Of a stretch of DNA of 64,000 bases, positions 8,590 to 16,769 are shown piece after piece; the first letter of the stretch is position 1; every line of letters starts with the position of its first letter. The DNA is taken from contig CAZKBQ010000014.1 of assembly GCA_964550855.1 (NCBI GenBank), forward strand, positions 1 through 64,000. Reading direction: 5' to 3'. Below the pieces are notes generated by a model. That model was not told the origin of the DNA. It did no database searches and saw nothing but the letters and a program-made list of their open reading frames with translations. This stretch comes from JAGOBP01 sp964550855 (GTDB taxonomy: Bacteria; Chloroflexota; Anaerolineae; Fen-1058). Made by a program: the position numbers and the translations under genes.

Positions 8590-9696
8590 TCAGTGTTCGC
8601 TCATCAACATCTCGTACATCATCATCGCCCGATCGACCGCGCGCGTCAAGACGTAGGTCTGTTCGATCGCGATGCCGGCTGCCCGGCTGAGCTGCGCGCG
8701 CCGCGCCGGATCGCGCAGCACACCGCTGATGGCCTGCGCCAGCGATACGTCATCGCCGACGGGCGTGGCGATGGCGGCCCCGGGCGCCAGATCGGCGATG
8801 ACGCCCACCGCGGTGCCGATCAAGGGCACGCCGCACGCCGCCGCTTCCAGCGCCGCCATGCCCTGCGCTTCGTGCCGCGAGGACTGCACAAACACGGCCG
8901 CCGTGCGGTACAGATCGGGCAAGCGCTCGTGCGGGATTTCGCCCGTAAAGGTTACACGTGCGCTCACGCCCAGTTGATCGCTCAAAGCGCGCAGCTCGTC
9001 CGCCAATTGCCCCCGCCCCGCCACAACCAGGCGCGCGTCCGGCGCGCTGTCACTCACGCGCTTAAAGGCCCGCAGCAACCTGGCTTGATCTTTCACCGGC
9101 TCCAGCGACGCGACGCTCAGTAGAACTACTTGTGACGGCGGGGCGCGGCGCGGCTGAAACAGCGCCCGATCGACCCCCAGCGGCGCGAACGCGATCTCGC
9201 GCCCGCCCGTGAAGTCCGCGGCCAGGTCCATCAGATACCGCGAGCCCGCCGTCACGAGGCGCGCGCGATTGAGCGCCCAACGCATGAGCCAGCGCGCGTG
9301 CCGCCTGCCGCGCAGACCATAGCCAATCTCCGGCAGATCGATCAATTCGCCGCCCGCCAGATGCACGATGGCGGGAATGCGCGCCGCCAGCCACGCGGCG
9401 ATCACGCCCGGCTCGTAGGCCCAGAAGGCGTGCAGCACATCGGGCTGCAGCGACTGGATCACGCGGACGGCCTCACGCCACACGAGCGGCGTGTGCACCC
9501 CGCCACGGCTCGCGCCGCCCAGACTGTGAACCGTCGCGCCGTACACGCGATACACGTCGCGCCGAAACGGATAGTGCAGCGCCACGATGTGCAGATCGCA
9601 GCGCGGCGCGATCTCACGCGCCAGGTCCAGCAGCGCGGGAATGCACCAATCGGCTTCATCACCGCTAAAGCCGGGCACGATCCAGCCGACTCTCAT
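8590..9696 (-). CDS. GT4-family glycosyltransferase
   Basis: 368 residues from the ATG at 9696 (MRVGWIVPGFSGDEADWCIP). The 36-codon upstream extension is rejected because the 9696 start gives a 4-bp overlap with the preceding GT39 gene and a standard GT4 N-terminus. The acceptor domain includes DVLHAFWAYEPGVIA and HLAGGE. The donor domain has SVASLEPVKDQARLL (K202) and the EX7E pair E276-E284 (EAQGMAALEAAACGVPLIG). It is a retaining, probably NDP-sugar-dependent cytoplasmic enzyme and is likely to act before the flippase encoded two genes upstream. Confidence 0.85.
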   Translation of the reverse strand: MRVGWIVPGFSGDEADWCIPALLDLAREIAPRCDLHIVALHYPFRRDVYRVYGATVHSLGGASRGGVHTPLVWREAVRVIQSLQPDVLHAFWAYEPGVIAAWLAARIPAIVHLAGGELIDLPEIGYGLRGRRHARWLMRWALNRARLVTAGSRYLMDLAADFTGGREIAFAPLGVDRALFQPRRAPPSQVVLLSVASLEPVKDQARLLRAFKRVSDSAPDARLVVAGRGQLADELRALSDQLGVSARVTFTGEIPHERLPDLYRTAAVFVQSSRHEAQGMAALEAAACGVPLIGTAVGVIADLAPGAAIATPVGDDVSLAQAISGVLRDPARRAQLSRAAGIAIEQTYVLTRAVDRAMMMYEMLMSEH

Positions 9697-11162
9697 GATC
9701 GGACGACGCGAAACAATCGATAAGGCGGCATGTCGGCAACCTCTTCCAGACGGGCGTGGGCGCGCAGCCAATGATAATTCAGTGCGGGCGATTTGTCTGC
9801 CCACTGTGTCTCGACATTGATTGGATCGATCAGCAGGTACAGCGGCGCACCCGATTGAACCACGCGGCCCAACGCGACTTCGTCCAGATTAAACAACTCG
9901 ATCACCCGCCGATCTGAGTAGTACCGCGCCGTGGCCGTAAGGCCAAACGCCAGCAGCGTACCGTCGGGCGGCACCAACCAATCGAGTTGGCCGACCACCG
10001 CCAGATCGGCGTTCTTACGATCGATAAAGTTATCGACCACGCGCACACCCCAGGCCGACGAACCGATCAGACCGGCGACGACGATCGCAGCCGTAATCCA
10101 TCGCCGGCGTCGATCGAGCCGCCCCACCCGATCGATCCCGGCGGCGACCCAGACCGTCAGCGGCGGCAGCAGCGGCAGCATGAAGCGCGGGTTCTGCCAC
10201 GCGATGCCGATCAAAAATCCGTATACAATCAGCGGCCAGCCGATCAGCACGCAGCGCGCCGGAACACTCAGGCGGCGCATCGACCCCAGCCCGATCAACA
10301 GGAACGGCAAAAACAGCGGGAAAATGAAGGCCGGGTGCGCCGGCGGCTGAGCGTAGTACAGGCCCATCGGCAGCTCGTAGTGGAATACGCCGTCACGGTT
10401 GACCACGTCGCGGCGCAGCGCGTTGAGCGGCTCCCAGCCCACCACCTGCAAATCGCCGGTGTGCGAACCGGCCGTCAGCGGCCCGCCGGCCACGAGGCCG
10501 CCGATAAGGGTCGTCACTAAGATCAGACCGGCGGCGCGGCGCGGACCGATCTGCGGCCAGTGGGCGCGCCACACGGCCAGCCCGGCCAGTGCCCACGGCC
10601 CGGCCAGCAGCGCCATCGCCCAGCGGGTGACCACGGCCGCCGACAAGGCAATCACCGCCAGCAGCAGCGTCGTCGATCGCCGGGTGCGCGCATAGCGCAC
10701 CACCAGCCACGCCGAGGCGGTGGCCCACATCAACGCGGTCGCGTCGCTCATGATCGACAGGCTGGAGATCAGCAGCTGGCCGCCGATGGCAACGATGAGG
10801 CCGGCGATCAGCGCGGCCCGGCGGGCGCCCTCACCCAGGACTTCGCGCGCCAGCGCGTACGTCAACGGCGCGATGAGCGCGCCCGCGATCACGCTGACCA
10901 GCTGCGCGGCCGCCGGCGACACGCCCAGCACGGACATCATCAACACCATTTGGAGCGGAAAACCGATCGGCCAGAAGAAGGCCGGCACGGGCTGGTTTTG
11001 CAGCAGATTCGCGTGCAGCGTCACGGCATAATCGTAATAGGCAAACGCATCCTGCCCGTACAATCCATCAAACGGCTGCCGCGCCAGCAGCAGCCAGCGC
11101 ACCGCCAGCGCGACGGCCAGCAAACCCAACGCGATCCAGCGATCGCCGCGGCACGTTCTCAT
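9693..11162 (-). CDS. GT39/ArnT-like membrane glycosyltransferase
   Basis: 489 residues with an N-terminal TM helix, then GLYGQDAFAYYDYA at residues 33-46, then about ten more hydrophobic segments and a soluble C-terminal portion. Topology and motif position match PMT_2/ArnT-like transferases that use polyprenyl-phosphate sugars on the outer side of the membrane. The usual Asp-Glu pair reads D38-A39, so the second acidic residue is lost while the aspartate is kept; activity may still be present. It overlaps its upstream (flippase) and downstream (GT4) neighbours by 4 bp each, so the three are almost certainly translated together. Confidence 0.75.
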   Translation of the reverse strand: MRTCRGDRWIALGLLAVALAVRWLLLARQPFDGLYGQDAFAYYDYAVTLHANLLQNQPVPAFFWPIGFPLQMVLMMSVLGVSPAAAQLVSVIAGALIAPLTYALAREVLGEGARRAALIAGLIVAIGGQLLISSLSIMSDATALMWATASAWLVVRYARTRRSTTLLLAVIALSAAVVTRWAMALLAGPWALAGLAVWRAHWPQIGPRRAAGLILVTTLIGGLVAGGPLTAGSHTGDLQVVGWEPLNALRRDVVNRDGVFHYELPMGLYYAQPPAHPAFIFPLFLPFLLIGLGSMRRLSVPARCVLIGWPLIVYGFLIGIAWQNPRFMLPLLPPLTVWVAAGIDRVGRLDRRRRWITAAIVVAGLIGSSAWGVRVVDNFIDRKNADLAVVGQLDWLVPPDGTLLAFGLTATARYYSDRRVIELFNLDEVALGRVVQSGAPLYLLIDPINVETQWADKSPALNYHWLRAHARLEEVADMPPYRLFRVVRS

Positions 11163-12394
11163 GCCACTTCCACCGCCAGGCCGGTGTCAACCCCGCGCAG
11201 CAGGCGACGGCCGCGCAACCAGTACGCGGCCAGGATCAGCCATTGCACAGCGCCCACCGAGATCACCGCGCCCAACAGGCCCAGCCGCGGCAGCAGGATC
11301 AGGTTGAGCGCCAGTTTGAGCGTGAGGCCCGCGACGTTGATCGCCAGCACGGTCGATGGCCGGTTGCCCTTGTATAACGCATAGATGATGGGCGCGTAAA
11401 AATACATCGGCAGGATATACAGGCCGCCGAATACGTAAAACACGGGCGCAAAATCGAAGTGATAGATCACGCGCAGCAGTCCGGCGACGACGGCGAGGAA
11501 TGGCACAAGCACCAGCGCGCCGACCGTGAACAACCGCCGGGCGAGCTGCATGATGGCGGCGTAATTCAGGCGATACAGGCTCCGCACAAACGGCAGCAAA
11601 ATAAAGCTCGCGGCCGCCTGACCGTACAGCAGGAAGCCGCTGAAAATCTCGTAACGGCCCACATCCGACGGCGACAGCAGCGCGCTCACGCTATACAGAT
11701 CGATTCGCGAGTGAACCAGGCCGGCCAATCCCACCAGCAGAAACGGCAGTGCCTGGCCGAAGTAATGGACGTTGATGCGTCGCCCCGCACCGGCCGCGTC
11801 GTTCAGCGTGGTCGAGCGAAAATGCCACAGCAGCGCCGCCGCTTTGAAGACGTACATCGCCGCAAAAAACACGATCAGTTGATCGACAGTCAACGTCGGA
11901 GGCGTCACGGCGATGGCGGCCAGCAACCCGCCAAACCCGATCGACTCGACGACCAGCGAAAAGCCGAATGCGCGCCGATAAACGATGACGGCCTCGTGCG
12001 ATTGATAGATCACAAACGCCGCGCTCCAGACGAGCACGGCGGCAGTGCGCCCGATGGGCCATTGCGCCAGCAACACGAGTGCGGCATACGGCAGGAACAG
12101 CAGCACGCGCGTCAGCAGGCTCGATTGCCACGCGGCTGCGAGGCGGGCCGGCTCGCGGCTGAAGGCGCGCAGCAAAAACTCGCGGTTGCCCCACGCGATG
12201 AGGTGCGTGCCCAGCTGCACAACCAGCATCACCGTCACGAACTCGCCCCACAATTCGGCGGAGGCCAGCCGCACCACCAGGATCGACACGAGCGTGTTGA
12301 AGACCGGCAGCAGCAGCGAGTTGGCCGAGTTGACGCCGATCAACTCAAGCCGCCGCCCGTGTTTCGATTGACGCCACCGCTGCAATCGGCGCAC
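11159..12394 (-). CDS. Wzx-like polysaccharide flippase (MOP superfamily)
   Basis: 411 residues, about 12 hydrophobic segments, no soluble domain. The N-terminal GVNSANSLLLPVFNTLVSILVVRLASAELWGEFV is typical of the first two helices of oligosaccharide flippases (Wzx/RfbX), which move undecaprenyl-linked oligosaccharide across the membrane. It overlaps the downstream GT39 by 4 bp and follows the AlkP-superfamily gene by 3 bp. With the ligase-like gene at 7216 it makes a Wzx/Wzy-type export pair within one transcription unit. Confidence 0.8.
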   Translation of the reverse strand: MRRLQRWRQSKHGRRLELIGVNSANSLLLPVFNTLVSILVVRLASAELWGEFVTVMLVVQLGTHLIAWGNREFLLRAFSREPARLAAAWQSSLLTRVLLFLPYAALVLLAQWPIGRTAAVLVWSAAFVIYQSHEAVIVYRRAFGFSLVVESIGFGGLLAAIAVTPPTLTVDQLIVFFAAMYVFKAAALLWHFRSTTLNDAAGAGRRINVHYFGQALPFLLVGLAGLVHSRIDLYSVSALLSPSDVGRYEIFSGFLLYGQAAASFILLPFVRSLYRLNYAAIMQLARRLFTVGALVLVPFLAVVAGLLRVIYHFDFAPVFYVFGGLYILPMYFYAPIIYALYKGNRPSTVLAINVAGLTLKLALNLILLPRLGLLGAVISVGAVQWLILAAYWLRGRRLLRGVDTGLAVEVA

Positions 12395-12397
12395 GCC

Positions 12398-14032
12398 TCA
12401 CCCCAGGTAACCCAGCGCCCGCAGGCGCTCGGCGATGATGCGGTTTTGCTCGTGCGACAAAGCGTCGCCGGCCGCGACCGGCGGTGAAACCCGCTCTGGC
12501 TGGTAGCGAATAAGCGGTGAATGTGCCAGCAGATCGGTCAGGACGCGCCCATCATAATCGGCCGGCAGTGGGACGTTGAGCAGCTGCAGGATCGTCGGCG
12601 CGAGATCGATCAGCCGCGCGCCCGTGATCGTCTTTGCCGACGCCAGATCGGGCCCGCGCGCGATGAGCAGGCCGTGCCGGCGATGCGACCCCGACTCGCC
12701 GGGCACGCGCTTCGCAAACACGCGCCCGTCGGCCGCAAACAACGGATACGCCTGCGTACGATAGCCGTCCATGATCAGCTGCAGGTCGGGGCCTTCAGCC
12801 ATGTGCGGTCCGTGCGCGGCGGCTTCGCGCGGAATGATCGCGTCCACGATCGGCCTGCCAGCCGCGTCGCGCCATGATTCAAGCACGGCGGCAACTCGCT
12901 CGCGCACGCGCAGATAATCACCCGGTTCAACACAGCCGTGCGGCTCGCGTCCTTTCAAGTTGAGGTACAGCTGCCCGATGTGGCCCCACGAATAAACCAC
13001 GGTGCGGCTCCAGTCCACATCAGCATAGGTCAGTAGTTTGCGCTGCGACCACGCGCGCACTGCCCGGCCCACCTGCCCCAGCCGCCATGTAATCCGCAGG
13101 CGGCGCATGATCTTCCACGGCAGCGCCAGATCGAGATCGTGCCGGAACGCCCATGCCCGCGCTCGCACCGCGCGATCCGGCTTGAGCGCCAACAATCCCT
13201 GATCGATGAAATAGTTGTTGAGATTGACCGTACGATGCAGCGGGCCGAAGCCGTGATCGCTCATGACGATGACGTGAGCGTCTGGCGCGGCCTGCGCCAA
13301 TACCTGCGCGATGGAACGATCGACGTGCTCAAACACCGCCCGCAGCGCCGCGCCGAAGCGCGCGGCCAGATCGGCGCGGTACAACGGATGCGTCGCATCG
13401 TGATGTTTCCACAGCGCGTGCTGCGCGCTGTCCGTCGCCAGGAAGTGCAGCATGAACACATCGGTTGGCCGATCGACCATCAGCCGAAGTGCATAGCGCG
13501 TCTGCAGATCGATCAATTCGTGCAGCGCGGCGCAAAATTCCAGGTCTTTGCCCGGCTCATACACAACGCGCGGCGTGACGCGATACGCGCCAAGTTCGCG
13601 TTCGTAAGCGGCCAGTACATCACGTGGAAAAGTGGTGTGACCCTCATCAGGCGTGGGCGTGCCGGGGATGATGTAGCCGTTGACGGGCCGCGGCGGATGC
13701 GTCATGGGCACGTTCAGCACCCCGACGCTCAAGCCTGCCTCGGACGCATCCTCCACCCACCAGCGGCCATCGATGTGCTGCGCCGTGGCAAACGTCAGTT
13801 CGCCGGCCGGCCGGCGAAAGAAGTCAAAAACGCCGTGTTTGCCGGGGTTTTTGCCCGTCAAAAAACTGGGCCAGGCGGCCGCCGTCAACGGCGGCAGCGT
13901 CGATTCGAGATCGCTGCAGACGCCGCGCTGCATCAGATCGTTCAACGTCGGCAGGTAACCGGCCGCCGCCCACGGGCGCACCAGATCAAAGGTCGCGCCG
14001 TCGAGGCCGAAGATGATCACACGCGGGGACAT
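12398..14032 (-). CDS. alkaline-phosphatase-superfamily phosphodiesterase/nucleotide pyrophosphatase-like enzyme
   Basis: 544 residues from the ATG at 14032 (MSPRVIIFGLDGATFDLV), the usual N-terminus; a 24-codon upstream extension is ignored. Metal ligand D11 (GLDG), nucleophile position T50 (PPLTAAAWPSFLTGKNPGKHG), and a later MSDHGFGPLHRTVNLNNYF containing the Asp-His metal site place it in the type I phosphodiesterase branch of the AlkP superfamily. No signal peptide is visible, which suggests a cytoplasmic or membrane-associated enzyme. Such genes recur beside polysaccharide genes and may transfer or remove phospho-groups on glycans or lipids, but the substrate is unknown. It lies 10 bp after a radical SAM gene and 3 bp before the flippase gene. 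Confidence 0.8.
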   Translation of the reverse strand: MSPRVIIFGLDGATFDLVRPWAAAGYLPTLNDLMQRGVCSDLESTLPPLTAAAWPSFLTGKNPGKHGVFDFFRRPAGELTFATAQHIDGRWWVEDASEAGLSVGVLNVPMTHPPRPVNGYIIPGTPTPDEGHTTFPRDVLAAYERELGAYRVTPRVVYEPGKDLEFCAALHELIDLQTRYALRLMVDRPTDVFMLHFLATDSAQHALWKHHDATHPLYRADLAARFGAALRAVFEHVDRSIAQVLAQAAPDAHVIVMSDHGFGPLHRTVNLNNYFIDQGLLALKPDRAVRARAWAFRHDLDLALPWKIMRRLRITWRLGQVGRAVRAWSQRKLLTYADVDWSRTVVYSWGHIGQLYLNLKGREPHGCVEPGDYLRVRERVAAVLESWRDAAGRPIVDAIIPREAAAHGPHMAEGPDLQLIMDGYRTQAYPLFAADGRVFAKRVPGESGSHRRHGLLIARGPDLASAKTITGARLIDLAPTILQLLNVPLPADYDGRVLTDLLAHSPLIRYQPERVSPPVAAGDALSHEQNRIIAERLRALGYLG

Positions 14033-14042
14033 GATCGGGGCA

Positions 14043-15518
14043 TCAGAAGCCGCTGGTTTCGGGCCGTTGATAAGGCAGCAACCGCTGGGCGGCGCGCAGT
14101 TCAATCGGGAACGCGTACCAACGCAGATGATACCGCCACGCGCTCAGGGCGCGCAGCGTCACGCGCTTCAGCGGCGACATCGTCACGTCCGTCGTCGTCG
14201 GATAATAGGCATTCAGCACCCACTGAAAATCCCGCATTTTGCGCCGCACCGGATCGTGCAGCCACGGCATCACCAGGCTGCGCCGCTGCGAAAACTCGCG
14301 CCAGGCCGGGCTGATCCAGTCTTCGAGCGTGGCCGGAAACGCAAAGCCCTGAGCTTTGGCCTGCTCGTACAGCTCACCCGCCAGCGGCACGGGCGTATAA
14401 ACATACATGATGATTTCCGTCGCGGGGTTGACGCGCTTCACGCGGCGGATGAAGTCGATCGTGCGCGCGACATCCTCGTCGGGATCGGGCGGATTGCCCA
14501 AAACGAAAGACATTTCCGGGATGATGCCATACTCTTTGAGTTTCGCGGCCAGCCCGATCGTTTTCTCAGTCGAAGCCGCGCCGCCTTTGTTCATGCGCCG
14601 CAGCGTCTCATCGGAGCCGGATTCCGCGCCGAGAAAGATCATCTTCAGGCCGGAGTCGCGCATGAGCCGCCACGTCCGATCGGAGTATTTCATCAGCGTA
14701 TCGATGCGCGCCTCGCCCCACCAGCCGATCGACAGGTCCTTAATCCGATCGGCGAATTCCGCCGTGCGCGCTTCGTGGGTAAAGAAGTTGTTGTCGTCGA
14801 ATTCAATGGCATTGAGGTGGTAGTCGTTTACCAGCCGCCGCGTCACGCCGGCCACCCGCTCGGCCGATTGCGCCAGCCAGCGCCCGTTGACCATGTTGAC
14901 CACGGCGCAGAAGTTGCAAAAGAACGGGCAGCCGTAACTGGAATGATGCGGCAGTGTGCGCGACCCCATGAAGGTGCGGCGAATGTACCGCTCAACATCC
15001 ACCCGCCCGTAGGGAAAATCAGGCAGATCGTTGGGATGCGGGATCGGCGCCAGCGCGTTGGTGCAGACTTCGCCGGTGGCCCGATCGCGATAGGCCAGCC
15101 CCGGCAGCTGAGTCGGATCACCGTCGCTGAAGAGCATGTCGATCAGGTTCCTGAACACGACCTCGCCGTGGCCGCGCACCACGTAATCGACATAGCCGGA
15201 CTTCAGGCACACGTCATAGTGCTGCGTGGGGAAGTAGCCGCCCCACACGATGGTCAACGCGGGAAAACGCGCTTTTAACTCGCGGCAGGTCGGCACGGCG
15301 TCGCTCAACTGCGGCCCCGGCATCACCGTCACCCCCAGCACGCGTGCGCCCGTCTCGCGGATCACGCGCGTCAGCGCCGCCAACGGATCGGCCTCGACGT
15401 TGCCATCGACGATCACGTAAGCGTGCCGGTTTTCCAGCAGCGCGCCCAGCGCCAACAGCGACATCGGCAGAATCGGTTTTCGCTGCGCATTGCTGGGTGG
15501 ATTGTAGAGAATGATCAT
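14043..15518 (-). CDS. B12-binding-domain radical SAM protein (copy 1)
   Basis: 491 residues. The N-terminal ~150 residues form a Rossmann-like cobalamin-binding-type domain (LGALLENRHAYVIVDGN, VWGGYFPTQHYD, VVRGHGEVVFRNLI) without the DxHxxG histidine motif. The radical SAM core starts near residue 190 with YGCPFFCNFC, cysteines C197, C201 and C204 of a CX3CX2C cluster, followed by FLGAESGSDETLRRMNKGG and EMSFVLGNPPDP typical of the family. Relatives carry out methylations, cyclisations or rearrangements on unactivated carbons in lipid, glycan or natural-product pathways. The reaction here is unknown. It is one of two such enzymes in the cluster and lies 70 bp after the amidohydrolase gene. 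Confidence 0.88.
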   Translation of the reverse strand: MIILYNPPSNAQRKPILPMSLLALGALLENRHAYVIVDGNVEADPLAALTRVIRETGARVLGVTVMPGPQLSDAVPTCRELKARFPALTIVWGGYFPTQHYDVCLKSGYVDYVVRGHGEVVFRNLIDMLFSDGDPTQLPGLAYRDRATGEVCTNALAPIPHPNDLPDFPYGRVDVERYIRRTFMGSRTLPHHSSYGCPFFCNFCAVVNMVNGRWLAQSAERVAGVTRRLVNDYHLNAIEFDDNNFFTHEARTAEFADRIKDLSIGWWGEARIDTLMKYSDRTWRLMRDSGLKMIFLGAESGSDETLRRMNKGGAASTEKTIGLAAKLKEYGIIPEMSFVLGNPPDPDEDVARTIDFIRRVKRVNPATEIIMYVYTPVPLAGELYEQAKAQGFAFPATLEDWISPAWREFSQRRSLVMPWLHDPVRRKMRDFQWVLNAYYPTTTDVTMSPLKRVTLRALSAWRYHLRWYAFPIELRAAQRLLPYQRPETSGF

Positions 15519-15587
15519 GCCACAGCCTTTGATGTACGAAAGTTTTTCGGCGATGCGGGCGTGGTGCGCGCGGTCTTCACGCCGGCC

Positions 15588-16769
15588 TCAGTCCTGTCTG
15601 TCATGCTCCACTTCCAGGCCGGCCTCGCGAATCGAACAGCGCCGATACCGTTCGATCAAATCGCGCGCCAGCAGTTTGTCGCGGCCGTCCACGCGGCACC
15701 GCCGGCCATCCGGCATCAACGCCGCAAAGTTGGGATCGGCCACGCGCACCACACCATCGATCAGCACCGCGCGCACCCCGGCGCGGCGCACCGTGCCCAA
15801 CATCGCCAGCGGCTCGCCCGGCGGCAAAATCAGCACATCGGCCCGCGCGCCGACGGCCAGGTGTCCCACCTCGTTCAAGCGCAGCAATCGCGCGGCATCG
15901 ACCGTTACGCTGCGCCATAATTCAACCGGCGAGACTTGTCCGGTTTGCCGCGCACAGGCCAGTTCATCAAGCAGATCGCGCGAACCCGTCAGGCGCGAAT
16001 CGCTGCCCAGGGCCAGTTTGCGGGCGCGGGCCAGCTCAATCACCTGCGCCGTCGCGCCCAGCAAAAACTCATTCGAAGCCGGACACCAGATCAAGCCGCC
16101 GCCGCGTTCGATCAACCGGGCGCGGTCGGCGCGCGTCAACCCCACGCCGTGCACCACAATGGTGTTCGCCTGCAAACACCCCAGCGCCGCCAACTGATCA
16201 AGCTCGCGCGCGGCTGCGTCATTCGTGCCCTCCGCCAGATGAATGATCCACGGCCAATCACGCGGCGTCCGCGAATATGATCGCGCCACATCGCCGCCGC
16301 GCTGCAGCGAATGGCACCAGCCGCAGCGCGACACCACGCGCACCGGACAGCGCCGTCGCAGCCGCGCAGACATCGGATCGTGATGAGCCACGGTGGTCGC
16401 GCCGGACAGCAGGTTCTTCAGGCCGCCGATGAACCATCGATCACCGGGCGGCACGGCGCGGCCCGCGACGATTACCGGATCCGTCTCGAGGCGCGGCTCG
16501 ATGTCCAGCGACCAGTCGTGCGCATGCGCATACACCTCCCGATACTTCAGCGGCGGAAAGTGATTCATGTGCAAGTGATCGTGCGCGTTGATCAACCCCG
16601 GCAGCACGATCGATCCGCGCAGATCAAAGCGCCGGTCGCCGCGCTGCGCGCAGACGCCCACGCCCGCCACGCGGCCACGCGCCAGGCGCAGGCTCGTCAG
16701 CGCCGCACCGCCATCCTCATTCACGATCAGCGCATTCTCCAGATAGATCGCGGGCGGCCGGAACATCAT
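15588..16769 (-). CDS. amidohydrolase-superfamily enzyme
   Basis: 393 residues. Metal-dependent hydrolase of the imidazolonepropionase/TRZ-ATZ type: H63 and H65 (NAHDHLH), H177 (IIHLAEG), H207 (VVHGVGL) and D257 (LGSDSRLTGS) form the metal site, followed by the C-terminal beta-sandwich segment GHLAVGARADVLILPPGEP. Such enzymes deaminate or hydrolyse ring systems or amides. It contains an Arg/Cys-rich stretch, residues 135-153 (SARLRRRCPVRVVSRCGWC), that is unusual for the family. It overlaps the double-methyltransferase gene by 4 bp, so it belongs to the cluster and may process an intermediate or salvage a by-product. Substrate unknown. Confidence 0.8.
   Translation of the reverse strand: MMFRPPAIYLENALIVNEDGGAALTSLRLARGRVAGVGVCAQRGDRRFDLRGSIVLPGLINAHDHLHMNHFPPLKYREVYAHAHDWSLDIEPRLETDPVIVAGRAVPPGDRWFIGGLKNLLSGATTVAHHDPMSARLRRRCPVRVVSRCGWCHSLQRGGDVARSYSRTPRDWPWIIHLAEGTNDAAARELDQLAALGCLQANTIVVHGVGLTRADRARLIERGGGLIWCPASNEFLLGATAQVIELARARKLALGSDSRLTGSRDLLDELACARQTGQVSPVELWRSVTVDAARLLRLNEVGHLAVGARADVLILPPGEPLAMLGTVRRAGVRAVLIDGVVRVADPNFAALMPDGRRCRVDGRDKLLARDLIERYRRCSIREAGLEVEHDRQD

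Noticed and set aside
15588..16769. The two radical SAM genes as a recent duplication with the amidohydrolase between
   Set aside because: The two proteins differ in most of their length apart from family motifs.
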